From Actinacidiphila epipremni (GTDB lineage Bacteria; Actinomycetota; Actinomycetes; Streptomycetales; Streptomycetaceae): 64,000 nucleotides of DNA. Positions 47,614 to 57,315 of the stretch are shown here, piece after piece. Each line of letters opens with the position of its first letter. Positions within the stretch are counted from its first letter, which is position 1. The notes beneath the pieces are model-generated. The model saw nothing but the letters and a program-made list of their open reading frames with translations, made no database searches and was not told where the DNA came from. The position numbers were made by a program, and so were the translations under genes. Location: the NCBI RefSeq assembly GCF_012034175.1, contig NZ_JAATEJ010000001.1:248001-312000 (forward strand), in the 5' to 3' direction.

Positions 47614-49812
47614 TTACGGCGCGGCGGGCGGCCGGTGCGCGGCCAGCGCCCGGCGGACCTCGTCGGCCAGGGCGTGCAGCCGGCGGGAGGCGGCAAGCTG
47701 CTCCAGGGCGAGCGGGTTGCCCTCGGGATCGGCGATGGGCAGCCGCCAGTTCGGGTACTGGTCCCACGTGCCCGGCAGGTTCTGCGGGCGGCGGTCGCCC
47801 ACGCCGTCCGGCAGCCACACGCCGACCATCCGGGCCGGCGTCGCCGCGAGGAAGCGGTGCACCGCCTTGACCACGGCCTCCTCCTCGGCCGCGCCCTCCG
47901 GCAGCATGCCGAGCCGGCCGAGCAGCGCGATCCACTCGGCGACCTCCGCCGCGTCCTCGGCCTCCTCCTCTTCCAGCGGGCGGGTGAGCAGCCCCAGCCG
48001 GTGCCGCAGCCCGACGTGCTCGCCGGTGAGCCGGGCGGCGGTGCTGGGCAGGTCGTGCGTGGTCGCCGTCGCCAGGCACGCCTCACGCCACGCCCCGGGC
48101 GGCAACGGCCGCCGGTCACCGCCCACGCCCTCCGCCGAGCCGGCGCCCTCCGCGCCGGAAGCGCCCTCCGCAGACCCCCCGGCCTCCCCGCCGGACCCGC
48201 CCTCCGCCGAGCCCGTACCCTCCCCGCCGGAAGCGCCCTCGCCCGAGCCCGCGCCCCCCGCCCCCTCGTAATCCCGCTCGAACCACAGCACCGACGTCCC
48301 CAGAATCCCCCGGTCCGCGAGCTCCCGCCGTACGCCGGGCTCCACCGTCCCCAGGTCCTCGCCGATGACGACGGCGCCCGCCTCGTACGCCTCCAGGGCC
48401 AGCAGCCCGAGCAGCGCGCCGGCGTCGTAGCGGACGTACGTGCCCTCGGTCGGCGGCCGGCCCTCGGGCACCCACCACAGCCGGAACAGGCCCATGACGT
48501 GGTCGATGCGCAGCCCCCCGGCGTGCCGCAGCATGCGGGCGACGAGATCGCGGTAAGGGGCGAAGCCGGTCGCGGCGAGGGCGTCCGGGCGCCACGGGGG
48601 CAGGCCCCAGTCCTGGCCGCGGGCGTTGAAGGCGTCCGGCGGGGCGCCCGTCGACATGCCCGTGGCCAGCACGTCCTGCATCGACCAGGCGTCGGACCCG
48701 GCCGGGTGCACCCCGACCGCGAGGTCGTGCACGACGCCCACCGCCATCCCGGCGTCCCGCGCGGCCCGTTGCGCCGCCGCGAGCTGGCCGTCCGTCAGCC
48801 AGCTGAGCCAGCAGTGGAAGTCGACCCGGTCCTGGTGCTCGCTGCGGGCCCTGGCCACCGCCGGCGAGCGCGGGTCGCGCAGGCCCGCCGGCCACGACCG
48901 CCAGTCGGGGCCGTGCAGTTCCGCCAGCGTGCACCAGGTGGCGTGGTCGTCGAGCGCCTGCCCCTGCGCGGCCAGGAAGTCGGCGTACGCGGCCCGCCGG
49001 CCGGGGCTGAGCGGCACCTCGCGCAGCAGCGCGAGCGCCTGCGCCTTGAGCTCCCACACCGCGTCCCGGTCGATGAGGCTGTCCTTGAGCAGCACCGTGT
49101 CGCGCAGCGCCGCCGCCTTGGCCAGCAGCCGCGCCGCGTGCGCCCGCGCCTGCGGCGGCAGGTACGCGTACTCCGGGACCTCCTCGATCCGCAGGTAGAC
49201 CGGGTCGGGGAAGCGCCGCGAGGACGGGCGGTACGGCGAGGGGTCCGTGGGGTGTCCGGGGACGGCGGCGTGCAGCGGGTTGATCTGCACGAACCCGGCG
49301 CCCAGCGCCCGGCCCGACCACGAGGCCAGCTCCGCGAGGTCACCGAGGTCGCCCATGCCCCACGAGCGGCGCGAGAGCACCGAGTAGAGCTGGGCCATGA
49401 AGCCGAACGTACGGCCCCGCGGCCCCGGCAGCCGGGCCGGCGCGATCACCAGGTCGCCGCGTGCCGACCGGCCGTCGGGCGCCGCCGCCCGCAGCCCGTA
49501 CCGCCCGGGGCGCTCCGGCAGGCGGCTCAGCGGCTCGCCCGCCGCGCTCTCCACGAGGACCTCGGTGCCGGCCGGCAGCCCGGTCAGCGGCTCGCCCGCC
49601 CGCAGCACCGTGCACGGCGGCAGCAGGCGGTGCGCGGCCCGGGCCTCGTACTCGGCGAGCGCGCCGCGCACCGCGTCCGGCGTCGAGGCGTCCACGCCGA
49701 GTGCGGCGAGCACGGCCACGACCGTCTCCTGCGCGACCGCGACCTCCTGCCCGGGCGCGGGGGAGTACGTCACGTCCACACCGTGCAGCGCGGCCAGCCG
49801 TGCCCGGTCCAT
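47614..49812 (-). CDS. malQ: 4-alpha-glucanotransferase (amylomaltase, GH77)
   Basis: A 732-residue amylomaltase that transfers maltosyl units between alpha-1,4-glucans in glycogen/maltodextrin metabolism. GH77 motifs are present: W-G-M-G-D-L-G-D-L, Q-I-N-P-L-H-A, R-I-D-H-V-M-G-L-F-R-L-W-W, the catalytic acid region G-E-D-L-G-T-V and T-T-H-D-L-P-S. Residues of about 516-565 (48117-48266) are a Gly/Ser/Glu/Ala repeat inserted after E-R-D-Y-E and before the conserved P-P-G-A-W-R-E, in the catalytic barrel. It must loop out for the enzyme to work. The ATG at 49812 has GGAGGG upstream. Confidence 0.92.
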   Translation of the reverse strand: MDRARLAALHGVDVTYSPAPGQEVAVAQETVVAVLAALGVDASTPDAVRGALAEYEARAAHRLLPPCTVLRAGEPLTGLPAGTEVLVESAAGEPLSRLPERPGRYGLRAAAPDGRSARGDLVIAPARLPGPRGRTFGFMAQLYSVLSRRSWGMGDLGDLAELASWSGRALGAGFVQINPLHAAVPGHPTDPSPYRPSSRRFPDPVYLRIEEVPEYAYLPPQARAHAARLLAKAAALRDTVLLKDSLIDRDAVWELKAQALALLREVPLSPGRRAAYADFLAAQGQALDDHATWCTLAELHGPDWRSWPAGLRDPRSPAVARARSEHQDRVDFHCWLSWLTDGQLAAAQRAARDAGMAVGVVHDLAVGVHPAGSDAWSMQDVLATGMSTGAPPDAFNARGQDWGLPPWRPDALAATGFAPYRDLVARMLRHAGGLRIDHVMGLFRLWWVPEGRPPTEGTYVRYDAGALLGLLALEAYEAGAVVIGEDLGTVEPGVRRELADRGILGTSVLWFERDYEGAGGAGSGEGASGGEGTGSAEGGSGGEAGGSAEGASGAEGAGSAEGVGGDRRPLPPGAWREACLATATTHDLPSTAARLTGEHVGLRHRLGLLTRPLEEEEAEDAAEVAEWIALLGRLGMLPEGAAEEEAVVKAVHRFLAATPARMVGVWLPDGVGDRRPQNLPGTWDQYPNWRLPIADPEGNPLALEQLAASRRLHALADEVRRALAAHRPPAAP

Positions 49813-49992
49813 CGGCCCTCCGTCGTCGTGCCTGCCGTCCACCTGCCGGGTTTTCCGGCCGATCTCCTCCAGCCCTACCCCCTCCGGGGTGTGCCACACC
49901 CGTCGCGGTCGGTGACGGTGGGGTTCTCCCCACCCCGGGGAGGCGGGCGAGCGCCATGGTTCAGCGGGTCGGCGCTCCGTAGCGTCGAGGAC

Positions 49993-50850
49993 ATGGCTGC
50001 ATACGGCATTGCTGCAAACGGAGACGGCGCGCCCGGCGCCCACGGAGCCCACGGGCCGCACGGACACGGCACCCCGGCGCCCGCGCCGCCCGCGGTGGAG
50101 TTGCGCTCCGTGACGCGCACGTACGGTCGCGGCGACGCCGCCGTGCACGCGCTGCGCGGCATCGACCTCGCGCTGCCGCGCGGCAGCTTCACCGCCGTCA
50201 TGGGGCCGTCCGGGTCCGGCAAGAGCACGTTCCTGCAATGTGCGGCGGGCCTCGACCGGCCCAGCAAGGGGGAGGTGCTGCTGGGCGGCGAGCCGATCAC
50301 CGAGCTCAGCGAGAACCGGCTCACCAAGCTGCGCCGCAGCCGTATCGGCTTCGTCTTCCAGTCCTTCAACCTGCTGCCGTCGCTGACGGTGCAGCAGAAC
50401 GTGCTGCTGCCGCTGCGGCTGGCCGGCCGTCGCGCCGACCGCCGCCGCGCGCAGGCGCTGCTCGCCGAGGTGGGGCTCGACGGGCACGCGCGGCGCCGGC
50501 CCGGGCAGCTGTCCGGCGGGCAGCAGCAGCGGGTGGCGATCGCCCGGGCGCTCATCACCGACCCCGAGGTGGTCTTCGCCGACGAGCCGACCGGCGCGCT
50601 GGACACCGGCACCGCCCGGGAGATCCTGGCGCTGCTGCGCCGCGCGGTCGACTCGATGGGCGCGACGGTCGTGATGGTCACCCACGACCCGGTCGCCGCC
50701 TCGCACTCCGACCGCGTCCTTTTCCTCGCGGACGGCCTTTTCGCCGGTGAATTGCGCAGCCCTTCGCCGACCCAGGTCGCCGACCGGATGGTCGCCCTGA
50801 CCTCCGCCGGCCGCCCGCGCGGCGGCGAGCCCATGGGCGCGGCGGCGTGA
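49993..50850 (+). CDS. ABC transporter ATP-binding protein (MacB-like)
   Basis: A 285-residue ATPase. A His/Gly/Pro-rich N-terminus (H-G-A-H-G-P-H-G-H-G) precedes the domain. Walker A is G-P-S-G-S-G-K-S-T near 76-84, the Q-loop F-V-F-Q-S-F-N-L-L-P, the signature L-S-G-G-Q-Q-Q-R and Walker B V-V-F-A-D-E-P-T-G-A-L. These belong to the LolD/MacB class. It is paired with the FtsX-type permease 166 bp downstream. The repetitive gap (CGGTCCG/CGCCCGG units) contains no gene. The substrate is unknown; efflux or envelope maintenance is usual for the class. Confidence 0.88.
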   Translation: MAAYGIAANGDGAPGAHGAHGPHGHGTPAPAPPAVELRSVTRTYGRGDAAVHALRGIDLALPRGSFTAVMGPSGSGKSTFLQCAAGLDRPSKGEVLLGGEPITELSENRLTKLRRSRIGFVFQSFNLLPSLTVQQNVLLPLRLAGRRADRRRAQALLAEVGLDGHARRRPGQLSGGQQQRVAIARALITDPEVVFADEPTGALDTGTAREILALLRRAVDSMGATVVMVTHDPVAASHSDRVLFLADGLFAGELRSPSPTQVADRMVALTSAGRPRGGEPMGAAA

Positions 50851-51016
50851 ACGGCGCGGCATTTACCCACGACCGGCCGCCCGTACGCCCCCGGCAAGGC
50901 GCCCGCCCCGCCGCCCGTCCTGCCGCCCGCCCCCGGTCCGGCGCCCGGTCCGCCGCCCGGCGCCTTGTCCGCAACCGTGCCCGTACCCGTACCCGCCGCT
51001 TCGAAGGAGACCTCGC

Positions 51017-53524
51017 GTGAACGGCCTCGCCCGGGCGTCCGTCCGCTTCCGGCCCGCGTCGTTCGTCGGGACGTTCGTCGCGCTGCTGTTCGCGTCCGTC
51101 GTCGTCACCGCGTGCGGGGCGCTGCTCCAGACGGGCATCACCGCGCATGTCGCGCCCGTGCGGTACGCCCATGTGCCCGTCGTCGTCGCACCGCATCCGG
51201 ACGCGAGCATCCACGTCAGGAGCGGCGGGGACGACGAGACGGAGTCGGAACCGCTCACCGACACCCCGCGGCTGCCCGCCGGGACCGCCGCGCGGGTCGC
51301 GGCGCAGCCGGGCGTGGCCGCGGCCGTCGCGGACGTGGCCTTCCCCGTCCAGGGCGCGGGCCTGCCCGCGGTGACCGGGCGGAACTGGGACGCCCGGCTC
51401 ATCGACGGCGCCGCCGCCGTCCAGGGCCGCGCGCCCGGCGCCGGCGAGGTCGTCCTCGACCCCGCGACCGCGCGCGCCGCGCACACCGCCCCCGGACGGA
51501 CCGTCACCCTCACCACGCCCGCCGGCTCTGCCCTTTACCGCGTCGCGGGCCTCACCGCGAGCAGCGCCGCCACCGCGTACTTCGCCGACGACGCCGCCGG
51601 CCGGCTGTCCGGCCACCCCGGCCTGGTGGACGCCGTCGCCGTGCTGCCCGAGCCCGGCGTGAGCACGCAGCAGCTCGCCGACCGGGCCCGGCACGCGGTC
51701 GGGTCGGCCGCGGTCGTCCGCACCGGGGACGGCCGCGGCGCCGCCGAGCAGCCGCAGCTCGCCGAGGCCAGGGAGATGCTGACCGCGCTCGGCGGCTCCT
51801 TCGGCGGTGTCGCCACCGCCACGGCCGTCTTCGTCGTCATGGGCACCGTCTCGCTCGCGATCGGCCAGCGGGCCCGGGAGATCGCCCTGCTGCGGGCGAT
51901 CGGCGCGACCCCGCGGCAGATCCGCCGCACCGTCGCCACCGAGGCGCTGCTGGTCGCCCCGCTCGCCGGCGCGGCCGGCATCCTGCCCGGCGTCGGGCTG
52001 GCCCGCTGGTGGCTCGGCCAGCTCGTGCACAAGGGCGCGGTGCCGCACGGCGTCCGGCTGGAGGCCGGCTGGATCCCGATGGTGGTGTCGGTCGGCGCGG
52101 GCCTGCTCGCGGCGCTGACGGCGGGTCTGCTCGCCGCCCGGCGGCCGTCGAAGGCCCGGCCCAGCGCGGCGCTCGGCGAGGCCGCGGTGGAGCGGCGGCG
52201 GCCCGGCGTGATCCGTACGGTGCTCGGGGTCGCGGCGATCGCCGGCGGCATCGTGCTGTCGGTCGTCGCCGCGCACACCACGGGGGACGACGCGGCGTCC
52301 GTCGCCCTCGGCATCGTCTTCAGCTTCATGGTCGGCGTGGCGCTGCTCGGGCCCGTCGTGGCGTGGCTGGCGTCCGCGCTGCTCGGGGTGCCGCTCCGGG
52401 CGGCGGGCGGCGCGCCCGGCGAGCTGGCCGCGGCCAACACCCGCGCCAACGCGCGCCGGCTGGCGTCCGCGATCACGCCGATCGTGCTGGTCACCGCGTT
52501 CGCGGGGACGCTGCTGTGCATGCAGAGCTCGGTGGCGCACGCGTCGTCCCGGCAGGTCAGGGACGGGGTCGTCGCCGATCAGATCATCGGCTCGGCGGGG
52601 GCGGGGCTGCCCGCCGGGACCGCCGGACGCGCCGCCGCGACGCCCGGCGTGGGCTCGGCGGTGGAGGTGCTGCGCAGCGGCGCGCTCTACCGGGCGAGCG
52701 GTTCGCTCAACTCCACGAACGTGCTGGGCGTCGGCGGCGACCCCGCGGCGCTGCCCGCCGTCCTCGACCTCGACGTCCGCGCCGGCTCCCTGGCCCGCCT
52801 CACCGGCGACGGCCGCACCGTCGCACTCGACACGCTGCTCGCCGGTACGGTCAAGGCGCACGTCGGCGACCGGGTGCAGCTGTGGCTCGGCGACGGTACG
52901 ACGCTGCGGCCGACGGTCGTCGCGGTCTACGGCCGCGGGCTCGGCCTCGGCTCGGTGCTGCTGCCGCGTACCGTTGTCGCCCCGCACGCGAGCAGCGCCC
53001 TCGCGACGCAGGTGCTGGTCCACGACGCCCCCGGCGCCGACCACGACGCCGTACGGCACGCGCTCGCCCGCCTCGACGTGCCCGGCCTCACGGTCACCGA
53101 CCGGGCCGGCTACCGCGCCCAAGCCGACCGCGACCTCGAACTCAACGGCTGGGCCAACCGGGTCATGACCGGCGTCCTCGGCGGCTTTGCGGCGGTCGCC
53201 GCGGCGAACACCCTCGTGATGACGGTCCTCGACCGCCGCCGCGAGGTCGCCCTCCTCCGCCTGGCCGGCACCACCCGCGGCCAAGTGCTGCGCATGCTGC
53301 GGGCCGAGGCCCTCCTGGTCGCCGCGGCCGGCCTCGGCATCGGCGCGCTGATCGCCTGGATCACCCTCATCCCCATCGCCCGCGGCCTGACCGGCACGCA
53401 CCCCTACGTCTCCCCCCTGACCGCCCTCGCCCTCACCACCGCCACCCTGGCCCTCACCCTGACCTCGACCTCCCTCCCCGCCCGCACCCTCCTCCACCAC
53501 CCCCCAACCTCCCCGACCCCTTGA
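51017..53524 (+). CDS. ABC transporter permease, FtsX-type (MacB-like)
   Basis: An 835-residue membrane protein with an N-terminal helix (F-V-A-L-L-F-A-S-V-V-V-T-A-C-G-A-L), a large external domain to about residue 255, and then a three-to-four-helix FtsX core. Its R-A-R-E-I-A-L-L-R-A-I-G-A-T-P-R-Q-I loop is characteristic. A second external domain and a second FtsX core follow (D-R-R-R-E-V-A-L-L-R-L-A-G-T-T). The GTG start follows AAGGAG. It works with the preceding ATPase. The last 60 residues are rich in Thr/Leu/Pro through CCC/ACC runs. Confidence 0.88.
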   Translation: MNGLARASVRFRPASFVGTFVALLFASVVVTACGALLQTGITAHVAPVRYAHVPVVVAPHPDASIHVRSGGDDETESEPLTDTPRLPAGTAARVAAQPGVAAAVADVAFPVQGAGLPAVTGRNWDARLIDGAAAVQGRAPGAGEVVLDPATARAAHTAPGRTVTLTTPAGSALYRVAGLTASSAATAYFADDAAGRLSGHPGLVDAVAVLPEPGVSTQQLADRARHAVGSAAVVRTGDGRGAAEQPQLAEAREMLTALGGSFGGVATATAVFVVMGTVSLAIGQRAREIALLRAIGATPRQIRRTVATEALLVAPLAGAAGILPGVGLARWWLGQLVHKGAVPHGVRLEAGWIPMVVSVGAGLLAALTAGLLAARRPSKARPSAALGEAAVERRRPGVIRTVLGVAAIAGGIVLSVVAAHTTGDDAASVALGIVFSFMVGVALLGPVVAWLASALLGVPLRAAGGAPGELAAANTRANARRLASAITPIVLVTAFAGTLLCMQSSVAHASSRQVRDGVVADQIIGSAGAGLPAGTAGRAAATPGVGSAVEVLRSGALYRASGSLNSTNVLGVGGDPAALPAVLDLDVRAGSLARLTGDGRTVALDTLLAGTVKAHVGDRVQLWLGDGTTLRPTVVAVYGRGLGLGSVLLPRTVVAPHASSALATQVLVHDAPGADHDAVRHALARLDVPGLTVTDRAGYRAQADRDLELNGWANRVMTGVLGGFAAVAAANTLVMTVLDRRREVALLRLAGTTRGQVLRMLRAEALLVAAAGLGIGALIAWITLIPIARGLTGTHPYVSPLTALALTTATLALTLTSTSLPARTLLHHPPTSPTP

Positions 53525-53697
53525 GCCCGCCGGAGGGAGGACGAGCGCTTTTCAGGGCCGGGCCACCACCCAGGGGCTGCGTGGGGGCACCCCCAGGCGA
53601 AGCTCTGGGGGAGAACGGAGCGCCCAACTGAGACGGACCGGCACTCGGCAGCGTCCCGCCGAGGGGCACCCCGGATGCCGTCGCCGGGTAAGAAAAC

Positions 53698-53733
53698 CGC
53701 CGGGGGCGCGGCATAAGAGCCACGCCCCCGGCG
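53698..53733 (-). terminator. Rho-independent-like terminator of the subtilase gene
   Basis: CGCCGGGGGCGCGGC (53698-53712) and GCCACGCCCCCGGCG (53719-53733) form a 15-bp stem with one G-U pair and a six-base loop (ATAAGA). On the minus strand the stem is followed by GGTTTTCTTACC, a genuine T-tract that is rare in this genome. It can also stop the convergent ABC permease transcript. Confidence 0.87.
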
Positions 53734-53765
53734 TAAGAGGGCCGCCTTCCGGCGGAGGGAGATCG

Positions 53766-56700
53766 TCAGCCCACGGTTGACGAAATGAGCACGCTCCCCG
53801 TCCCCGCCACCGTTCCGCCCGCCGTCAGCAGAGTGACCTGGCCGAACAGGCGGCGGCCCGCCGGCGCCTGTGCCGCCGCGAGGACGGTCGCCGTGACCTG
53901 GGACGTCGCCCCGTGCGGCAGGTTCACCGGCGCGGTGGAGCCGACCGTCACCTGGCCGAGCGCGGCGGAGTAGTAGACGTCCTCGTACGAGTACGTCGTG
54001 GAGCCCGACGGCACCGAGTAGCCGTCCACCTCGAAGGTGTACGTGCCCGGCGCCGGGTTCGTCAGGCTCACGGACTCCTCCGCGTCGCCGTCCGCGGACT
54101 GCGCGACGAGCACGCCGTCACGGTAGACGTACAGGTCGAGGTCGGACTGCGGGTCGGCCGGCGAGCCGATGCTGACGTCGAGCCGCGAGACGCCCGCCCC
54201 GACGTCCAGCGTCGTCGTCTGCGTCTCGCCTTCCGCGATCGTCGGCGTACCGGTGAGCGCGGAGCCCAGCGGCCCGCCGGCCAGCGAACCGCCGCTGATC
54301 GGCGCGAAGCCGTTGCTGACCGTCCAGTTCACCGGCGTCGGCTGCCCGACCGTCGCCGTCGGCAGCGTCTGCACCGCCGGGTCGAACGCGGCGCCGAGCA
54401 CGGCGACCTTCAGCTGGTACGGGTTGTCCAGCTGCGGCGAGGTCCTGCGCGCCTCGACCTCGATCTCCCACACGCCCGGCAGCGGCTGGGCGTACGAGCG
54501 CAGGTCGGGCCGGCAGGTGTTCGCCGGGTTGTCGTAGTTCGGGTAGCAGTCCGGCGTCTGCGTGGAGTCCAGCGGCACACCGTACGGGTGCATCGTGATG
54601 AAGCGGGTCTGGCTGCCTGCCTTCAGCCCGCCCATGGACACCTCAAGCGACGTCGCGCCCGCCGGCACCGTGACGAAGTACGAGCGCGTGCTGTCCCGCT
54701 CGATCGTCCCGGACCGGGTGAGCGTGTACGACGGGCCCGCGACCGGCGTGGAGACGATGACCGTCGCCGCGACCTGCGTGTCCGTGCCCGGCGTCAGCGG
54801 GTCGTCGATGTCCAGCAGCGCACTGTGCGCGCCCACCGAGCGCGGCTTCGCCGTGACCTTCACCGTCACCGGCTCGTTCAGCGGCAGCGCCACCAGCGGG
54901 CTCGCCACCGAGAAGGTCCCGTCGTTGTACGCCCACCGCAGCGTGTGCAGCAGCGCGTACGCCGGCCCGCCGGTACGCGTCACCGTCACGTTGTACGTAC
55001 GCTTCTGGCCGGTCGTCAGGCCGCCCTCGCGGTCGTAGACGCCGGTGCCGGAGCCGGGCGTCGCCAGGAAGCCCGACAGCGTCGTGTCGACGGGCGCGCT
55101 GACGGTGTACGTGTCGGCGGTGCCGCCGCGCCGCAGCAGGTTCCACGCGGGCTGCACGGCGATCAGTCCCGCGCCCTGGTCGGCGGTCTGGAAGCCGGGG
55201 ATGTTCTTCGCGGTGCTGATCAGCGCGGTGCGCAACTGCGCCGGGGTGACCTTCAGATGCTGCGCCTTGGCCGCGGACAGCAGCAGCGCGGCTGCGCCGG
55301 TGGCCTGCGGGGAGGCCATCGAGGTGCCCTGGAGCATCGCGTAGCCGGGCGGCAGGTCGTAGCCGGCCTCGGCGACGGGCGCGCCCTCTTCCCACGTCGG
55401 CACGGAGTTGATCGCGGCGCCGGGCGCGGTGACGACCGGCGCGAGGCCGCCGTCCTCGCGCGGGCCGCGGGCGGAGAAGGGCAGCAGCGAGTACGGCACG
55501 GTGGTTTGCGAGCCGTAGTTGGCCGCCCATGTCTCACGGGAGATGGACGCGCCGACGCTCAGCACATGGTCGGCCAGGCCCGGGTCGCTGATGGTGTTGA
55601 CGCCGGGGCCGTCGTTGCCCGCGGAGATCACCAGCTGCACACCGTAGGTGTCGATGAGCTGCTTGTAGAGCAGGTCGCGCGCGCTCGCGCCGTCGTTGAG
55701 CGCGCCGAGGCCGCCGATCGACATGTTGACGACGTCCACGTGGTGGTTGACCACCAGGTCCGTCATGCCCTCGGTGAGCGCGATGTTGGTGCAGCCGCCG
55801 CTCCAGGTGCAGGCGCGCGAGGAGACAATCTTCGCGCCGGGCGCGGCGCCGTCCATCTTCCCGCCGAACAGCCCGTTGGCCGCGGTGATGCCGGCGACGT
55901 GCGTACCGTGCTCGGACTGCACGACGCCGATGTTGACGAAGTCCGCCTTCTTGCCCACCCATGTGCCGCCGTAGGGGTCCATCGGGACGTCCTTGCGGAT
56001 CTCGATGGTGAAGGGGATTGACTCCGAGATCGCGGTCGCCGGGTCGTCGGTGCCGAAGTGGCCGATCTGGTAGGCGTCCTTGTACGGCTTCAGCGCCGTC
56101 TCGTCGCGGAAGTCGCCGTCGTTGTCGAGGTCGACCCGCACGGTGCCGGCGGCCTGGTCGTACAGCACGCCCCATACGTCGGTGGTGTCGCCGTCGCGGT
56201 TGAGGTCGCCCTGCATGTCGCCGCCCTTGGTGGCGGACTCGGCGAAGGTGCTGAAGTAGTAGCTGCCGGCGGGCGCGCTCCAGGTGCGGCCCGAGGCGGT
56301 GAAGGACGGGCCGGACACCGCGGTGACCATGGGGCGCCAGGTGGCGTCGCCGTCCAGGATCGGGTCGGTGGAGGTGACCCAGTCGACGATCTTGCGCTCG
56401 CCGGTCGTGGTCTTCTGCAGCGCCGGGTGGCCGACGTCCACGCCCGAGTCGAGGATGCCGATGGTGATGCCGCGCCCGTCGGCGTTGGGGTGGTCCTTGA
56501 CGAAGTCCACCGCGCCGGTCTCGAACGCCGGCTGGTACGGGTTCTTCGCCGGGGTGTTCTTGCCGGGCCCGGGGTAGGTCTTGGCGGGCTTGCCCTGGTG
56601 GCGGGCCGAGGCGGTGGTGTCGGCGGCCGGCGTCGGGTCGTCGAGCTTCACCTCCTGCTTGAGGTCGATCGCGAGCACCTGGGGCAGCTTCTGGGCCGCG

Positions 56701-57125
56701 CCGAGGGCCGCGTCCGCCTTCGCGGTCGGCACGGTCGCCCGTACATAGCCGAGCCGGTCGTACGTCTGGCCGACGCTGGCGCCCTGCGCGTGCAGCTTGG
56801 CGCTGATCTCGGCGGTGCTGCCGGGCTTGCCCGCGACCATGAACGTGACGTTCTTGTCGCCGTCCGCCTTGGCCTTGGCCAGCAGCCCGGCGTCGGAGGA
56901 GCCGAGCTTGTCGGCGGGGGCGGTGTCCTTGGCCGGTGCGCCGGTGGCGTCGGAGCCGGCCGTGCCGGTGCCGGTCGCGGGCGCGGACGGGGCGGTCGCG
57001 GGGGAGGTCGGGGCGGGGGCCGCAGCCGCGAGCACGGGGCTCGCGGCCGTCAGCGCGGCCACCAGTCCCGCGGCCAGCGCGAGCCGGGCCGTGCGTCTGG
57101 AGCCGGGTATGTGAGCGAGTGGCAT
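53766..57125 (-). CDS. Secreted subtilisin-like serine protease (S8)
   Basis: An extracellular protease of about 1119 residues. The signal peptide (basic R-R-T-A-R, hydrophobic L-A-L-A-A-G-L-V-A-A-L, then Ala-x-Ala near residue 37) leads into an Ala/Thr/Pro-rich linker and an I9-like propeptide (about 85-165). Counted from ATG 57131, the triad is Asp228 (I-L-D-S-G-V-D), His408 (E-H-G-T-H-V-A-G) and Ser604 (G-T-S-M-A-S-P). About 120 residues are inserted between Asp and His. The C-terminal 480 residues are beta-rich, ending in a prepeptidase-type domain. ATG 57125 has ACAGGG six bases upstream and is preferred. The likely role is growth on protein or release of surface material. Confidence 0.92.
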   Translation of the reverse strand: MPLAHIPGSRRTARLALAAGLVAALTAASPVLAAAAPAPTSPATAPSAPATGTGTAGSDATGAPAKDTAPADKLGSSDAGLLAKAKADGDKNVTFMVAGKPGSTAEISAKLHAQGASVGQTYDRLGYVRATVPTAKADAALGAAQKLPQVLAIDLKQEVKLDDPTPAADTTASARHQGKPAKTYPGPGKNTPAKNPYQPAFETGAVDFVKDHPNADGRGITIGILDSGVDVGHPALQKTTTGERKIVDWVTSTDPILDGDATWRPMVTAVSGPSFTASGRTWSAPAGSYYFSTFAESATKGGDMQGDLNRDGDTTDVWGVLYDQAAGTVRVDLDNDGDFRDETALKPYKDAYQIGHFGTDDPATAISESIPFTIEIRKDVPMDPYGGTWVGKKADFVNIGVVQSEHGTHVAGITAANGLFGGKMDGAAPGAKIVSSRACTWSGGCTNIALTEGMTDLVVNHHVDVVNMSIGGLGALNDGASARDLLYKQLIDTYGVQLVISAGNDGPGVNTISDPGLADHVLSVGASISRETWAANYGSQTTVPYSLLPFSARGPREDGGLAPVVTAPGAAINSVPTWEEGAPVAEAGYDLPPGYAMLQGTSMASPQATGAAALLLSAAKAQHLKVTPAQLRTALISTAKNIPGFQTADQGAGLIAVQPAWNLLRRGGTADTYTVSAPVDTTLSGFLATPGSGTGVYDREGGLTTGQKRTYNVTVTRTGGPAYALLHTLRWAYNDGTFSVASPLVALPLNEPVTVKVTAKPRSVGAHSALLDIDDPLTPGTDTQVAATVIVSTPVAGPSYTLTRSGTIERDSTRSYFVTVPAGATSLEVSMGGLKAGSQTRFITMHPYGVPLDSTQTPDCYPNYDNPANTCRPDLRSYAQPLPGVWEIEVEARRTSPQLDNPYQLKVAVLGAAFDPAVQTLPTATVGQPTPVNWTVSNGFAPISGGSLAGGPLGSALTGTPTIAEGETQTTTLDVGAGVSRLDVSIGSPADPQSDLDLYVYRDGVLVAQSADGDAEESVSLTNPAPGTYTFEVDGYSVPSGSTTYSYEDVYYSAALGQVTVGSTAPVNLPHGATSQVTATVLAAAQAPAGRRLFGQVTLLTAGGTVAGTGSVLISSTVG

Positions 57126-57315
57126 GGGCATCCCTGTTCGGGCCGTCGTGACGGTGTTCGGAAAACGCTGCCGTACGGTTCGTCACCATGCCGGGAAAAC
57201 CTGCTCTTTGTGGTGCGTTGACTTCTCCTTGGTGCGCGGGTGACGTGTTTCCGCCACTCGCTTATCCGGCGAACCCGGGCAAGCTGCGCGGGCCCGGTGC
57301 CGGGGCGGGCCGCGC

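Noticed and set aside
53525..53697. Possible remnant gene or insertion between the ABC permease and the subtilase
   Set aside because: Only scattered short frames and GC-rich imperfect repeats; nothing resembles a transposase or a broken gene.
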